Of a DNA stretch of 64,000 nucleotides, positions 33,496-43,420 are shown piece after piece. The notes beneath the pieces are model-generated. The model saw nothing but the letters and a program-made list of their open reading frames with translations, was not told where the DNA came from and made no database searches. Source of the DNA: Topomyia yanbarensis (lineage: Eukaryota; Arthropoda; Insecta; Diptera; Culicidae); assembly GCF_030247195.1 (NCBI RefSeq), contig NC_080671.1:11671343-11735342 (forward strand). Reading direction: 5' to 3'. Each line of letters opens with the position of its first letter. The first letter of the stretch is position 1. The position numbers and the translations under genes were made by a program.

Positions 33496-33704
33496 CCGTA
33501 CCTATGACTCTGTCATTTCAAAAAACGTGGTCGTTTGATTATAACCTCACTTAGATCACACAATACGGTTTAAGGCAACTGATTATTCACACAATGGACG
33601 AATCCATTGTTCCGGTTGAGAAAAAGCGTGTGGATTATTCTATAAGAGATAATGAAGATCACGTCTAACTGCGAGCACGACTCGTTGTCGAATGTGTTGG
33701 TTAG

Positions 33705-36595
33705 TTACGTGGAGCTATCGGAGGTTGATTTGTTATTCCCAGGCATTATCATTAATTAATTCTTCATGCAATTTCAGCTAGTCCAGATCAATAACGAAGT
33801 GGCAATAAGATGCGGTCGCATAAGCTATAGCTTGCGCTGAACCCTACCTTATATACAGTCCACTTGACTTTTTGAGCGACACCTTTATCGAGCGAGAACT
33901 ACCAGTCCATTTGATAGAATATCAACTCCACCCCACAGTTTTAAAATATACGTTAAGTACGGTAGCTGCAAAGGCTCGACAATGTGAATCCGATGGTGTT
34001 GAATAAGATACTTGTTGATTTGAAGCGCTCTGGTGAAAAATTAACGAGTTGATTGCAAGATATTTTTGGCCGAAAATAATTATTAATTCAAGTGTAAGTA
34101 TGCCTTGAAGATCGTTCATCTGAGTAGTATTTCAGGTCTGAAATCAGCTGCAATGGTTTTTAAATTACAGTGAAACTTACAGAATAGCATTTGCCAACGT
34201 GCGTTTTTGGCCTTTGGTGCACTATTATTACCGCCCATCAAGTATACATTTCCTAACAAACCACAAGCCTTCAAATGAAAGCCCGCAAACCCGACTCTCA
34301 TTAAAGCTAACCGCCTGGTGTTTGGTTATATCGAGAGCGCACTTTCAGTCTCAACAACCAAGAAAAGCAAACACGACACGTTTTCGCATAGCTTCAGCTC
34401 CTCACGACACCGAACGATGATGGCACCAAATTACCAAAGCCAAGAAACATAATTAGTGTAATTTTTAAAGCTGTTTACAATTCTGCCAAATGGGAATGAC
34501 TTTACGTCACCGCCCCTACCAATACCTTCCCACCAATCGACTCATTTCTGGACAGCAGCCAGTAAAGCAACAAGCATTTGCGTCACAGCCAAGCCAAGCT
34601 CAGAAGAGAGGTGCATTAATTTTCCACGCTGCATCGTTTTTCTCCTCGTTTAGCTGGACACTGCACTGCTGTGGTGTAGGAGCAGTCCCACACTGTCTGC
34701 GGTAATCGAGGAAGCTCTCAAGAACTGGTAAGATCCCCAGAGGCTGCCTGGCGGACACAGGGGGCCTAGCGAGGTAAAAGGCATTCTCGCTAAAGGCGCA
34801 AAAACAAACTAAACATCATCACCGTTTTGTTTGCAATTTTTATTCTGTTGCAAAGTGTGTGTGTTTTTATTAGCATTATTATTCTTTATTCTGCTCTCTT
34901 CTGTAGCACATTATGCTAAGGATAAATTTTCACATCCCCGATCATGCTTTCGAGTGTTTGCGCTCGCTGGGATCCCACTGGAATGAGTAACGACCAGAGT
35001 AGATTTCTTTTGAACACTTACTAGCACTGATTAAAAAATAAGTTATCAAGAACAAATTCGATGCGAAATCTTTATAATTACTAACGTAATAAGTTCAAAT
35101 GGCTACGTTTCGAATTTAAGACCAACTTAAGAAATCCAGCAAAACTATTGAATGAAAATTTTCAACAGTGCACCTAATGCGATGCAGTGCAATGCAACTT
35201 GCAACGGACAGCTTGCAAAGAATGCTCTGATTGCATATTAATTAATTATAAACATAAACATAAATTAAACAAACAAATGGAAAATAAATTAGCAGCTACA
35301 GCGCGCCGTGTCTGTTGGGTCTACTGAATGGGTGCAAAGAAGAAAGTGAACTGAAATCGGGTGTTTATGGTGGTGATAATCGGCGCGGAACAAGGGGCCT
35401 GTTTCTCATCCCGGCACACGGGATAGTTCTATGGGATTAATAAGGTGAACATTGTTGCTCTAGCCCGTGTTCTACAAGGTGTACAAACCGGTATGCTGAT
35501 TACATGTGAGCTGATTGCACTGTATGTATCTAGGAAAGGTTGTACTTATGTGTGTCTGGTGAAGATGAATGAGCTGCGAATGTTCCACAGTGTAGAAGAT
35601 GATTTATGTTTGTGGTTTGGTTAATCATGGAGAATGCTGAAGGAGACCTAATTGCTGTTTGAGAGAGTAATAATCTTAAATTGCGGGTACTCATAATTTG
35701 TTCGATCTGAACAAGTAGCAGCCTTAGCTCTGTGATCAATTTCCAGGACATCGTTTGAATACCAACAAATCTTACTTGAGCTGGTATGTACTGCATATTT
35801 TTGGAATGTTAAAACCTCTATAATCGAAGCAAAAAATTAGAATTGCGCTGATCACGTTTCCCCCCAGTTTCACAAATTTTACACATTCACTAGTCTTGAG
35901 TAAGACCGAGTAATGACAAATAACTAGTTTTGAATAGGACTGTTGTAGCTGCAATAAATTCAATATGTGTCTCTCAATCTGTGCAGAGTGTGCAGATGAT
36001 TCTGCCTCTTTCTCTTCCTTTATGATTACGTAACACGGGCCTCTATTATTTCATTTTTCACGAATGAGGCCATTTGGCACTTTTGTATATTCACTTGAAG
36101 GTTCGTAAGATCCAGCGGAAAAACGACCAATGGGTACGTCACGGTTCAATCTCGTTGCGGTGAAGTGTGTTATGGAAATATTAATAGTTGAAAAGACGGT
36201 AAATTATGGATTCTTTTTATCCGGTAAAGATATACATGCACACACAGACATACACTAGTAAGTGAAAATTGTGAAGCCTGCCCGTTGGAATATCTTATGT
36301 CGTGATCATTCAACGGCACTGGGGAAATAAATATGTGAGCAGAATTTGAATTATATATAGGCATTTTATCGGTTATTGGAGGTTACAGTAGTTCAGGAAT
36401 CAGGAATCAGAATATATTGGCTTAAATGGCATGTCCTCCGTATGTAGTCAAGAATTTGTACCTTTCCGTGTCTTCTCGTCATTTTCTGAGTGGAATGAAA
36501 AGAGAAGAAGGAGGAAGGAAGTGGTATTGGAAGAGTGGAATAAATAACAGCTCAAAAACAAACAGTTAAACTAACTCTGAGTTTCAGTTGTCCAA
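33705..36595. other. No recognised feature over 2.9 kb
   Basis: Non-coding by eye. Only small overlapping frames occur (for example 34199-34420 and 34490-34705), without domains. A short tandem GGAATCA run occurs at 36393-36407. Confidence 0.35.
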
Positions 36596-36599
36596 ACAC

Positions 36600-37048
36600 A
36601 ATGTCGTCTATGTAAGGACGGCCGATAACTCGAAGTCGCATTTGCGCTACTGCCGGGAATATCAGATGATATGAGGTTCCGTAGTCGGATTCACAAAGAT
36701 CACATGAAAAAGACTCAGAGCGCTAAATAGCTTCCATGTTATAATTGAGTTTGCAGTGACCGGTTAAAGACCCAATGGAGTTTCGAAAAATATAGGAGAT
36801 TTTTCGAAATCACTGGGCACGGTTGTTCTAGAAATGCCTTTGTGTGGCGACACGTTTGTAGATGTCATGAATAATTGCGGTGCTCGGACGAAGCCCAGGA
36901 CCATATTTTTTTTCTCTTATTCAACTTGTTGAAATTGGTAGGGCGGGCTCAGGACCAACGAAGTCAATCGCTAAACCTGCACTGGCCAATTCATCAGCCC
37001 ATTTATTTCCAGTAATATCGGAATGTGCGGGCACCCGGAAAAGGTAGA
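36600..37048 (-). pseudogene. RNase H and C-terminal zinc region of a degraded LINE
   Basis: Reading minus from 37048, one frame gives YLFRVPAHSDITGNKWADEL, the end of an RNase H domain (xVPAHSxIxGNxxADxLA). About 250 bases further, TGHCKLNYNMEAI and, after a stop, FSCDLCESDYGTSYHLIF match the zinc-containing tail of I/LOA-type LINEs. The mariner at 37051-43547 is inserted immediately upstream of this remnant, and the sequence beyond its far TA (43550-43605, minus) can be read into the RNase H frame without a stop. Heavily decayed; clade not certain. Confidence 0.65.
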
Positions 37049-37202
37049 TAAAGGGCGAACACGAAATTATTGCGACACATTCAACAGGGCATAACTTTTT
37101 TTACCATTGGGTAAAAATCAACCAAATTTTGCACCTTTTCTCATTGATGTGTATTGTTTCCATGCTGCCAAACTCGAAGTCGTGTTTTTCGATTCAACGA
37201 AA

Positions 37203-37692
37203 ATGGAGGTGAATCAACGCGAGTCGAGAGAACAAATTCTTTCCAAACACCTGGAATTTCCTGACCTGTCGCACCGGCTGTTGGGAAAAATGTTGAACAT
37301 TCACCATTCAACCGTCTCCAAAGCCGATTTAAGGCAAATTTCGGGGTTGAAGTTTTTCACCGGCAAGAGCAAGTTCTATGTGGACGACAAATTTAAGAAG
37401 AAGAAAATGTCGAAGTTCGCCTCCAAATATCTAATTTGGCAGGCCATCTGCTCTTGCGGACTGAGGAGTGAGCGTTTCGTGACAAAGAGCACAGTAAATG
37501 GCGAGATCTACAAATCTGAGTGCCTCGAGAAGCGCCTTTTGACGTTCTTGCAGCAGCACGACGAAGCTCCGCTATTTTGGCCAGATTTGGCATCATGCCA
37601 CTATTCTAAAAATGTCCTGGAGTGGTATGAGGCCAATTCTGTCCATTTTGTTCCAAAGGACATGAATCCGCCAAACTGTCCGGAGCTGCGCC
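37203..37692 (+). pseudogene. ITmD37E transposase, 5' part (internal deletion)
   Basis: From the Met at 37203 the frame reads an N-terminal helix-turn-helix-like region (REQILSKHLEF, LSHRLLGKMLNIHHSTVS). It then passes directly into ADLRQISGLKFFTGKSKF and YLIWQAICSCG, the second half of the catalytic domain. The expected stretch with the second half of the DNA-binding domain and the first catalytic Asp is missing, so an in-frame internal deletion has occurred at about 37323. The second Asp is present in FWPDLASCHY (about 37584). The reading frame then meets the poly(T) of the inserted R1-like LINE at 37693. Not functional. Confidence 0.88.
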
Positions 37693-37693
37693 T
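37681..37693 (+). repeat. 13-bp target duplication, left (R1-like 3' side)
   Basis: CGGAGCTGCGCCT lies directly before the T-run that is the complement of the LINE poly(A) tail. The identical 13 bases lie at 43221-43233 beyond the LINE 5' end. Confidence 0.92.
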
Positions 37694-37979
37694 TTTTTTT
37701 TTTTACAATGGAGAAGACCTTTATGTCCTAGCCCAGTACACGTGCTAACGGTAGGGTCCAATCTACCACACGGGGTGCACTGGGGGCGTGTCGGACTCGA
37801 ATGGTGACCAGCCATTAATACCGACTAAACTCCATTGGGCTCCGCCATCATTCCTCCCAGGAACTACCTCTCGGTATTACTTCTGGGGGGATGGCTGTAC
37901 TAAATGTACTCATTCACTCTCACTCACGCGTTCATACATCCTGTATGAGGCTTACTTGGGTGCTCTCTCAATCACACTT

Positions 37980-38185
37980 TGATTCACTCTCAAACACTCC
38001 CACATGAGGCTGACTTTTGTGCTCACCTTTTACGTTCCATGCGAGGCTGACTTTTGTGCTCACCTTTTTCATTCCTTGCTAGGCTGACTTTTGTGCTAGC
38101 CTCTACCAACCTGTGAGGCTGACTTTTATGCTCACCCTTAACATGCAATGTGAGACTGACTTGGATGCTCACCCTTTCACTCCTC
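37980..38185 (-). repeat. 3'-UTR tandem repeats (about 46 bp unit) of the R1-like LINE
   Basis: On the plus strand GAGGCTGACTTTTGTGCTCA recurs about every 40-48 bp, with variants GAGGCTGACTTTTATGCTCA and GAGACTGACTTGGATGCTCA, giving five to six units. The truncated copy at 28220-28570 carries the same kind of array with more, more diverged units. Possible roles (RNA recognition by the reverse transcriptase, or mere slippage) are not decidable from sequence. Confidence 0.85.
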
Positions 38186-38420
38186 TGCCACGCCATGAGG
38201 CATCGATAGCTTAGTTCCAACATACTACGCTACGACCCTCCCGTCTTGGCATGAGGCAGTCCACTTATACGCCTATACACTCACTCTTCTGTCTTGCTTC
38301 GGGGTGGCTGGGTTTACCCCTTACGCGGTTGCCATTCGCTGCGCCAACCTACCTCGGCATGAACAGACCATTCACTCTCTTATTTTGCGCTTGGCCTTTT
38401 TCGCTCCAGCTAACCAATCA

Positions 38421-41402
38421 CTAGTTAGCCGTGCCCGCCGTCTGTTGCTCGGTTCGCCAGATTACCTGTAGCCTACTGGCAATCTGGATGGTAGCAGCCG
38501 AGACTGCGTTCCACTTCTCCACCGTTTGACACATCCGCTGATTAATGGTATCCGGGGTTGTGTCCCAGCCACAGACGTCAAGCATTGCTCTTCTTTCGAC
38601 GTCGAACCGATGACATACGAACAGTATGTGTTCGGCAGTTTCATCTACACCTGGGCAGTCCGGGCAGACTGGGACCTCCGCGTGCCCGAACCTGTGGAGG
38701 TACTGACGGAAACAGCCATGGCCTGACAGGAATTGTGTCAGGTGGAAGTGAACTTCCCCATGGGGTCTTCCCACCCAGCTCGATATGCTAGGTATCAGCC
38801 GGTGGGTCCACCTACCTTTCGAGGAGTTGTCCCACTCACGCTGCCATCTGGCGACCGAGGTCACCCTGGTGCGCTCGCGGGCTCCCCTATTTCCACGTAG
38901 CTCAAAGCACTCCTCATCTTCCCGAATGACCAGCCCGACTGGTATCATGCTCGCTATCACGCAGGATGCATCGTGTGATACCGTGCGGTAGGCAGATATC
39001 ACTCTGAGGCACATCACGCGGTAGGTGCTCTCCAGTTTCTGTAGGTAACTGGTTACCCTCAGTGCTCTTGACCATGACGGGCCGCCGTACCTGAGGATAG
39101 ATACGGCAACGCCTGCCAGTAACCTACGTCTACTGGCGCACACCTTTGAGCTGTTGGACATCATTCTCGATAGAGCCGCAACAGCAGTCGACGCTCTCTT
39201 GCATGAATAGTCCATGTATAGTATAGCCATGTCGCCGAAGGTCAGCTTGTCGTCTATAATGACTCCGAGAGACTTCAGACTTCGCTGTGAAGTGATCGCG
39301 ACTTCTCCCACATGGATAACTGCATGTTGTGCCGACTTGCGGTTGTTGACGATAACTACCTCCGTCTTATGATGAGCGAGCTCCAGGCCTCTCGCGCTCA
39401 TCAATTCCTCCACCGTGCTAATCGCGTGTTCTGCGGTTAGTTCTACCTCAGGAATTGACTCCCCGTAGACCTCCAAGGTTACGTCGTCGGCAAAGCCGAC
39501 GATCTTGACCCCAGGAGGGAACTTCAGTCTCAGAACCCCGTCATACATGAGGTTCCATAGCACCGGGCCTAGGATCGAGCCCTGCGGGACTCCGGCGGTA
39601 ATCGGAACCCTTTTCTGACCGGCATCGGTCTCGTATATCAGTACGCGGTTTTGGAAGTAACTTTCCAGGATCCGGTACAGACCCACCGGTAGGCTAAGCC
39701 GGTGTAACGAGAGCGCGATGGCATCCCAGCTTGCGCTGTTAAATGCGTTCTTCACGTCAAGTGTCACTAACGCGCAGTATCGAATACCTCGCCTTTTTCG
39801 TTGGATCGCTATCTCGGCAGTATTTATCACTGAGTTGAGAGCGTCCACTGTGGACTTACCCTTCCGAAAGCCAAACTGGTTGCTTGACAAACCGTCCGTA
39901 CCTTCCGCGTACGGGGTGAGCCTGTTGAGGATGATCCTCTCAAGCAGTTTGCCAGTCGTGTCTATCAGACAGATTGGTCTGTACGCCGATGGGTCGCCTG
40001 GCGGCTTCCCGGGCTTCGGCAACAGCACCAGTTTCTGCCTTTTCCATCTATCGGGGAAACGGCACTCGTCAAGGCATCTCTGCATAGCTAGCCTGAACAT
40101 GTTCGGGTTCGCTATGATCGCTGCCTTGAGAGCGTTGTTTGGAACTCCATCCGGCCCTGGAGCTTTGTTCATTGCTAGGGATTTAGCCACTGCGAGTAGT
40201 TCTTCATTCGTCACTGGAGCCACCATTTCGACCGTGCCCGCACTGTCTCTTAGTGCAGGTGGCCAGGGGCTTGTGGCTCGAGACGGGAAGAGTACTTCGA
40301 TAATCGTTGCCAACCGGTCCGGAGACCGTTCTGGGGGTGAGGAGCCCCCTTTGGTCTTGGCCATCACAATCCGGTAGGCGTCACCCCACGGATTCGCGTT
40401 GGCACTCTCACACAGGTTGTCGAAACACGCTCTCTTGCTGCTTTTAATAGCCTTGTTAAGGGCTAATTTCGCAGCTCGAAACACTTCACGGCGGTTCTCT
40501 CTTGCATCCTCGGTGCGAGCTCTTTGCATCCTACGTCTAGCTCTGAGACAGGCTGACCGTAGAGCTGCAATCTCGGCACTCCACCAGTATACCGGGCATC
40601 TACCGTTTCTTGGCAGTGTTTTTCTCGGCATAGTGGCGTCGCACGCGCGTGATAGAACAGCTACCAGCGCATCCCCGCTTAGACTGTCGGTGTTGGCCTC
40701 CAGTCCCAGGGCCGCGGTGAAAGCTTCGCTGTCGAAGTGATTGGACCTCCACCCGCGTACCTGACAGGGATCTCCCGCCCTCGGATGCTGCACACCATAG
40801 TTGATCTTAAAGCGGATTGCTAAATGATCGCTATGGGTGTAGCCTTCGTCTACCCTCCATTCCATGCCTGGAGCCAGACTCGGGCTGGCAAAGGTCAAAT
40901 CAATCCACGCCTCCACTCCGTTTCTACGGAATGTACTAGCGGAGCCATCATTAGCTAGCACAGTATCGAGTTTCGCAAACGCTTCCATTAGCGCTTGACC
41001 CCTGCTATTTGTACAGCGGCTGCCCCACTCCACTGCCCAAGCGTTGAAGTCTCCCGCTATTACTACCGGTTTCCGGCCCACGAGGTCCGACGAGAGCCTG
41101 TCGATCATCTGGTAGAACTGTTCTATTGGCCACCTTGGTGGGGCGTAGCAGCTGCAATAGAACACACCATTGATCTTGGCAATCGCCACACCCTCGGCGG
41201 AGGGGTGTATTACCTCTTGAACCGGGAACCTTCCCGTTGTACAGATTGCCACCATTCCAGACCCGTCCGACACCCAATTGCCGGCAGGGATACTGTACGG
41301 GTCTGATAAGAGGGCGACATCTGTCCTCGACTCCGAGACCGACTGCCACAGCAGCTGTTGGGCTGCTGCACAATGGTTAAGATTTAGCTGTGTGACTCTC
41401 AC
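38421..41402 (-). CDS. R1-like ORF2: endonuclease-reverse transcriptase (993 codons)
   Basis: ORF2 protein nicks target DNA and reverse transcribes element RNA from the nick. Residues 1-200 are an APE-type endonuclease: LNLNH at 6-10, LLSDPY at 31-36 (D34 where the catalytic Glu is expected), GDFNAW at 117-122, WIDLTF around D168, and SDH at 191-193. The RT spans about 410-690: NKAPGPDG 412-419, QFGFRKGKS 509-517, LVTLDVKNAF with D549, GVPQGSILGP 604-613 and FADD 637-640. The C-terminus has a CPDC-x8-H-x4-C zinc motif at 913-930. Length is usual for R1-clade ORF2. The first codon is GTG overlapping the ORF1 stop (GTGA); a TAA lies four codons upstream in this frame, and the first in-frame ATG is at residue 50, inside the endonuclease. 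RNase H is absent, as in R1. No frame breaks. Confidence 0.95.
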   Translation of the reverse strand: MRVTQLNLNHCAAAQQLLWQSVSESRTDVALLSDPYSIPAGNWVSDGSGMVAICTTGRFPVQEVIHPSAEGVAIAKINGVFYCSCYAPPRWPIEQFYQMIDRLSSDLVGRKPVVIAGDFNAWAVEWGSRCTNSRGQALMEAFAKLDTVLANDGSASTFRRNGVEAWIDLTFASPSLAPGMEWRVDEGYTHSDHLAIRFKINYGVQHPRAGDPCQVRGWRSNHFDSEAFTAALGLEANTDSLSGDALVAVLSRACDATMPRKTLPRNGRCPVYWWSAEIAALRSACLRARRRMQRARTEDARENRREVFRAAKLALNKAIKSSKRACFDNLCESANANPWGDAYRIVMAKTKGGSSPPERSPDRLATIIEVLFPSRATSPWPPALRDSAGTVEMVAPVTNEELLAVAKSLAMNKAPGPDGVPNNALKAAIIANPNMFRLAMQRCLDECRFPDRWKRQKLVLLPKPGKPPGDPSAYRPICLIDTTGKLLERIILNRLTPYAEGTDGLSSNQFGFRKGKSTVDALNSVINTAEIAIQRKRRGIRYCALVTLDVKNAFNSASWDAIALSLHRLSLPVGLYRILESYFQNRVLIYETDAGQKRVPITAGVPQGSILGPVLWNLMYDGVLRLKFPPGVKIVGFADDVTLEVYGESIPEVELTAEHAISTVEELMSARGLELAHHKTEVVIVNNRKSAQHAVIHVGEVAITSQRSLKSLGVIIDDKLTFGDMAILYMDYSCKRASTAVAALSRMMSNSSKVCASRRRLLAGVAVSILRYGGPSWSRALRVTSYLQKLESTYRVMCLRVISAYRTVSHDASCVIASMIPVGLVIREDEECFELRGNRGARERTRVTSVARWQREWDNSSKGRWTHRLIPSISSWVGRPHGEVHFHLTQFLSGHGCFRQYLHRFGHAEVPVCPDCPGVDETAEHILFVCHRFDVERRAMLDVCGWDTTPDTINQRMCQTVEKWNAVSAATIQIASRLQVIWRTEQQTAGTAN

Positions 41403-42883
41403 GGCTTCTTCTTATTTAACTCGCCGAAGGGACACGAAGGTCCGCCCATAGCATGTTTATGGGCTTGCTTCTTAGCGGTGCAGATAAGGCACTTATATGC
41501 CTTAGTGCACCCCCGCTCTTTATGCCCCTCCTCGCCGCAGCGACGACATAGCTTGCTCCTATCTATGCCTTTGCATTCGTATGCTTTATGGCCGGATTCT
41601 AGGCACCGATAGCACCTGTCCACTGAAGGCGGCTGGGGTATACTAATAGGGCATACCGACCAGCCGATCTTCAGCTTCCCTTTCTCGGTTACCTTTTTGG
41701 CATCCGCATTCAGTAGCCTGAGGTAGGCTACTTGGGTGCCAGAGGGTCCGTCCCTCAATCGCACAGAGGCCCGCTCGATTGTGACGCCGCATTGCTCCTT
41801 GACGGCTGCGACGACGTCTTCTGCGGTCGTGAACTCGTCCAAGTGCTTGCACTGGAGAGTTGTTTCCGCACCTAGCGACCTGATTTGGGCGCCCTCACCA
41901 AGGACCTCTTGGGCCAAGGCCTTATATACTGCACTTGATTGTGCGCCTCGCTTCAGCACCAGGAGCATCTCTCCCGTGTTGGTGCGTCTTACGCTACGCA
42001 CATCCTGCCCAAGGGCCGAGAGACTTTCGGCCGCCTTCATCGATTTAAGGACATCGGCGTATTTGTCCTTGTCGGTTTTTAACCACAAGGCTTCGCCTCT
42101 GTCCTTGGCCTTCCTCGCAGGCCGCGGTACCTCCGGTTTCGGTGCCGGCTTTTTCTTGGTAACCAGCGTCCAGGGGTTTGAGCCCCCCTGCCCCGGTCGT
42201 GCCGGGTTGCTGGTACCATCGCTCTCCACAGCGAGGTCACTCTCGCCCTCGCTTACCTCACCCAGGCGGCGTTTGACCTTGACGGTTGCACGCCGAGTGG
42301 TGTCGGTTTTGGCACCCTCGCCTGGCGACTTCCTAGGGCGCTTCGCATTCGATGCCGTCTTGCGATTGCCCTTTCCCTTTCCCTTCGAGGGAAACTCGGT
42401 CGCCGCTCCGATCGACGTGGCTGCTCCGTAGAAGGTAAAGGCCACTGTCTGTGAACCTCTATCGACCTTCTCTCTTTCCTCCCTATTGGAGGCCACTGTC
42501 TGGGTTTCTCTGTCGGGCCTCTCCCGACATTCCACCCTCTCAACATAGGCCTGGTGTTCCTGTCTTGCGACACGAACAGCTTTTCGGAGCTCCAAGAGGC
42601 TCAACTTCAACTCCTTGGCGATGTTCTGCTTTGCGCTAGCGAAGTCGATTATAGAATCGAGTTGCTTCGCTACTTTGCGCATCGCAGCTATTGGCCCCTC
42701 CGATGCATTGGTAGGGATATTGCCTACCGCTGCTGGGGGGTCACTGGTGCTTTCGGATGCAGCACTCATCGCTCCACTACTCTCCCCACGGGGGGGAGAC
42801 CTCGCCAAACCACCTCTTGCGAAGGGGTTTGGCACCTCCGTCTGTTTGTTTTTATTTTTATTTACCTCCATGTATAGTCCCAC
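41399..42883 (-). CDS. R1-like ORF1: gag-like nucleic-acid-binding protein
   Basis: The 494-codon protein is the RNA-packaging partner of ORF2. The N-terminal region contains NPFARGGLARSP and is Ser/Pro-rich, followed by a helical charged region (about 80-130) and a basic Lys-rich middle (KGKGKGNRK, KRPRKSPGEG). The C-terminal third carries zinc knuckles: CYRCLESGHKAYEC at 424-437 and CRRCGEEGHKERGC at 446-459, both CX2CX4HX4C, then a third Cys/His cluster from 465. The first Met is at 42883, and a second Met five codons in (MEVNKNKN) is an equally good start. The stop overlaps the ORF2 start by four bases. The frame is uninterrupted. Confidence 0.93.
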   Translation of the reverse strand: MGLYMEVNKNKNKQTEVPNPFARGGLARSPPRGESSGAMSAASESTSDPPAAVGNIPTNASEGPIAAMRKVAKQLDSIIDFASAKQNIAKELKLSLLELRKAVRVARQEHQAYVERVECRERPDRETQTVASNREEREKVDRGSQTVAFTFYGAATSIGAATEFPSKGKGKGNRKTASNAKRPRKSPGEGAKTDTTRRATVKVKRRLGEVSEGESDLAVESDGTSNPARPGQGGSNPWTLVTKKKPAPKPEVPRPARKAKDRGEALWLKTDKDKYADVLKSMKAAESLSALGQDVRSVRRTNTGEMLLVLKRGAQSSAVYKALAQEVLGEGAQIRSLGAETTLQCKHLDEFTTAEDVVAAVKEQCGVTIERASVRLRDGPSGTQVAYLRLLNADAKKVTEKGKLKIGWSVCPISIPQPPSVDRCYRCLESGHKAYECKGIDRSKLCRRCGEEGHKERGCTKAYKCLICTAKKQAHKHAMGGPSCPFGELNKKKP

Positions 42884-43220
42884 GAGTAGCGCGAGAAATA
42901 TATGTCCGCCACGCCAGAGCTCCGCATTAGCGTGGTAAGGGACGCTTACTGTGGGGGTTGCCCAGGTACCCCACAGGCTCCGTTAACGATCGAGCATCTT
43001 TTTCACCCCCTCGATCACTCATCCCTCGGCACGGGTCGCTTCACGCCTTGGAATTGGGGTTATGCCCTACCTTGCTTTACGTGGTGATCTCGGCCCGGAT
43101 CATCACAACCATCCTCCTTTACCAGGGCTTTGGACCTGTAGCTCTGGTTCTCAATAGTTCCATGTACGTATGTTATTATAGACGTGCTACTATTGAGATC
43201 CGTCATTCGCTAGCGGAGTT
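42884..43220 (-). promoter_or_regulatory. 5' UTR (probable internal promoter) of the R1-like LINE
   Basis: The 337 bp between the 5' target duplication and ORF1 are non-coding in the sense of the element; LINEs of this type are transcribed from an internal promoter or by read-through. No TATA or initiator could be confirmed. A plus frame crossing it (42958-43446) is a fusion of antisense UTR and transposase sequence and is not a gene. The 5' end begins (minus strand) AACTCCGCTAGCGAATGACG. Confidence 0.6.
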
Positions 43221-43233
43221 CGGAGCTGCGCCT
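43221..43233 (+). repeat. 13-bp target duplication, right (R1-like 5' side)
   Basis: CGGAGCTGCGCCT, identical to 37681-37693. Removal of 37693-43220 and one copy restores the transposase reading frame through PELR and on into VEQYW. Confidence 0.92.
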
Positions 43234-43420
43234 GGTGGAGCAGTACTGGGCAATGATGAAGCGGGAACTTCGGAAGAGCAAGAAGACAGTCAAAGACGAG
43301 AAGGACATGTTAAGAAAATGGAAAAAACTGAGAAACTGGTACCGGATGACACTGTAAAGACTTTGATGGAGGGCATCAAGCGAAAATGCGTTCAATTTTA
43401 CACTCAAGGCTGCATCGATT
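43221..43420 (+). pseudogene. ITmD37E transposase, 3' part
   Basis: The transposase frame resumes as ELRLVEQYWAMMKRELRKSK. The Glu of VEQYW (43238-43240) lies 37 residues after the Asp of WPDLASCHY on the other side of the LINE, giving the D37E spacing. Near 43316-43330, in an A-run, the frame slips: the original continuation (TEKLVPDDTVKTLMEGIKR) is in the neighbouring frame, so about one base has been lost. The plus-strand stop follows shortly after. Catalytic Asp 2 and Glu are present, Asp 1 is deleted. Confidence 0.85.

Larger units (their letters stand above)
30115..33700 (-). mobile_element. L1-like LINE, lightly decayed, 3' part ending after RT
   Basis: Minus-strand ORF1 (33495 to 32373, broken) and ORF2 (32354 to 30159, broken) are in the usual LINE order, 18 bp apart. 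The endonuclease and RT motifs (RGRGYWKLN, SIDLEKAFDKVSHDFLW, VRQGCPLS) are of the L1/Tx1 type rather than Jockey or R1. Downstream of the RT the sequence becomes A-rich on the minus strand (30178 to 30130), so the copy probably ends there without a C-terminal domain. The 5' limit (about 33700) is a guess. Confidence 0.75.
37693..43220 (-). mobile_element. Near-intact 5.5-kb R1-clade LINE
   Basis: Order on the minus strand: 5' UTR 43220-42884, ORF1 42883-41399, ORF2 41402-38421, 3' UTR with tandem repeats 38420-37705, and a 12-bp poly(A) (T-run at 37693-37704). It is bounded by 13-bp duplications. Both ORFs are uninterrupted, but ORF2 has no ATG and a catalytic endonuclease Glu is replaced by Asp. 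Domain order and the FADD catalytic motif fit the R1 clade; R1 itself targets 28S rDNA, whereas this copy lies in a mariner transposase gene. A 5'-truncated sister copy is at 26604-28787 and an old relative at 1735-7873. Confidence 0.95.

Noticed and set aside
41736..42431. 231-codon plus frame, and the 219-codon plus frame at 39718-40377
   Set aside because: Both are antisense shadows of the R1-like ORF1 and ORF2, whose zinc knuckles and RT motifs are on the minus strand.
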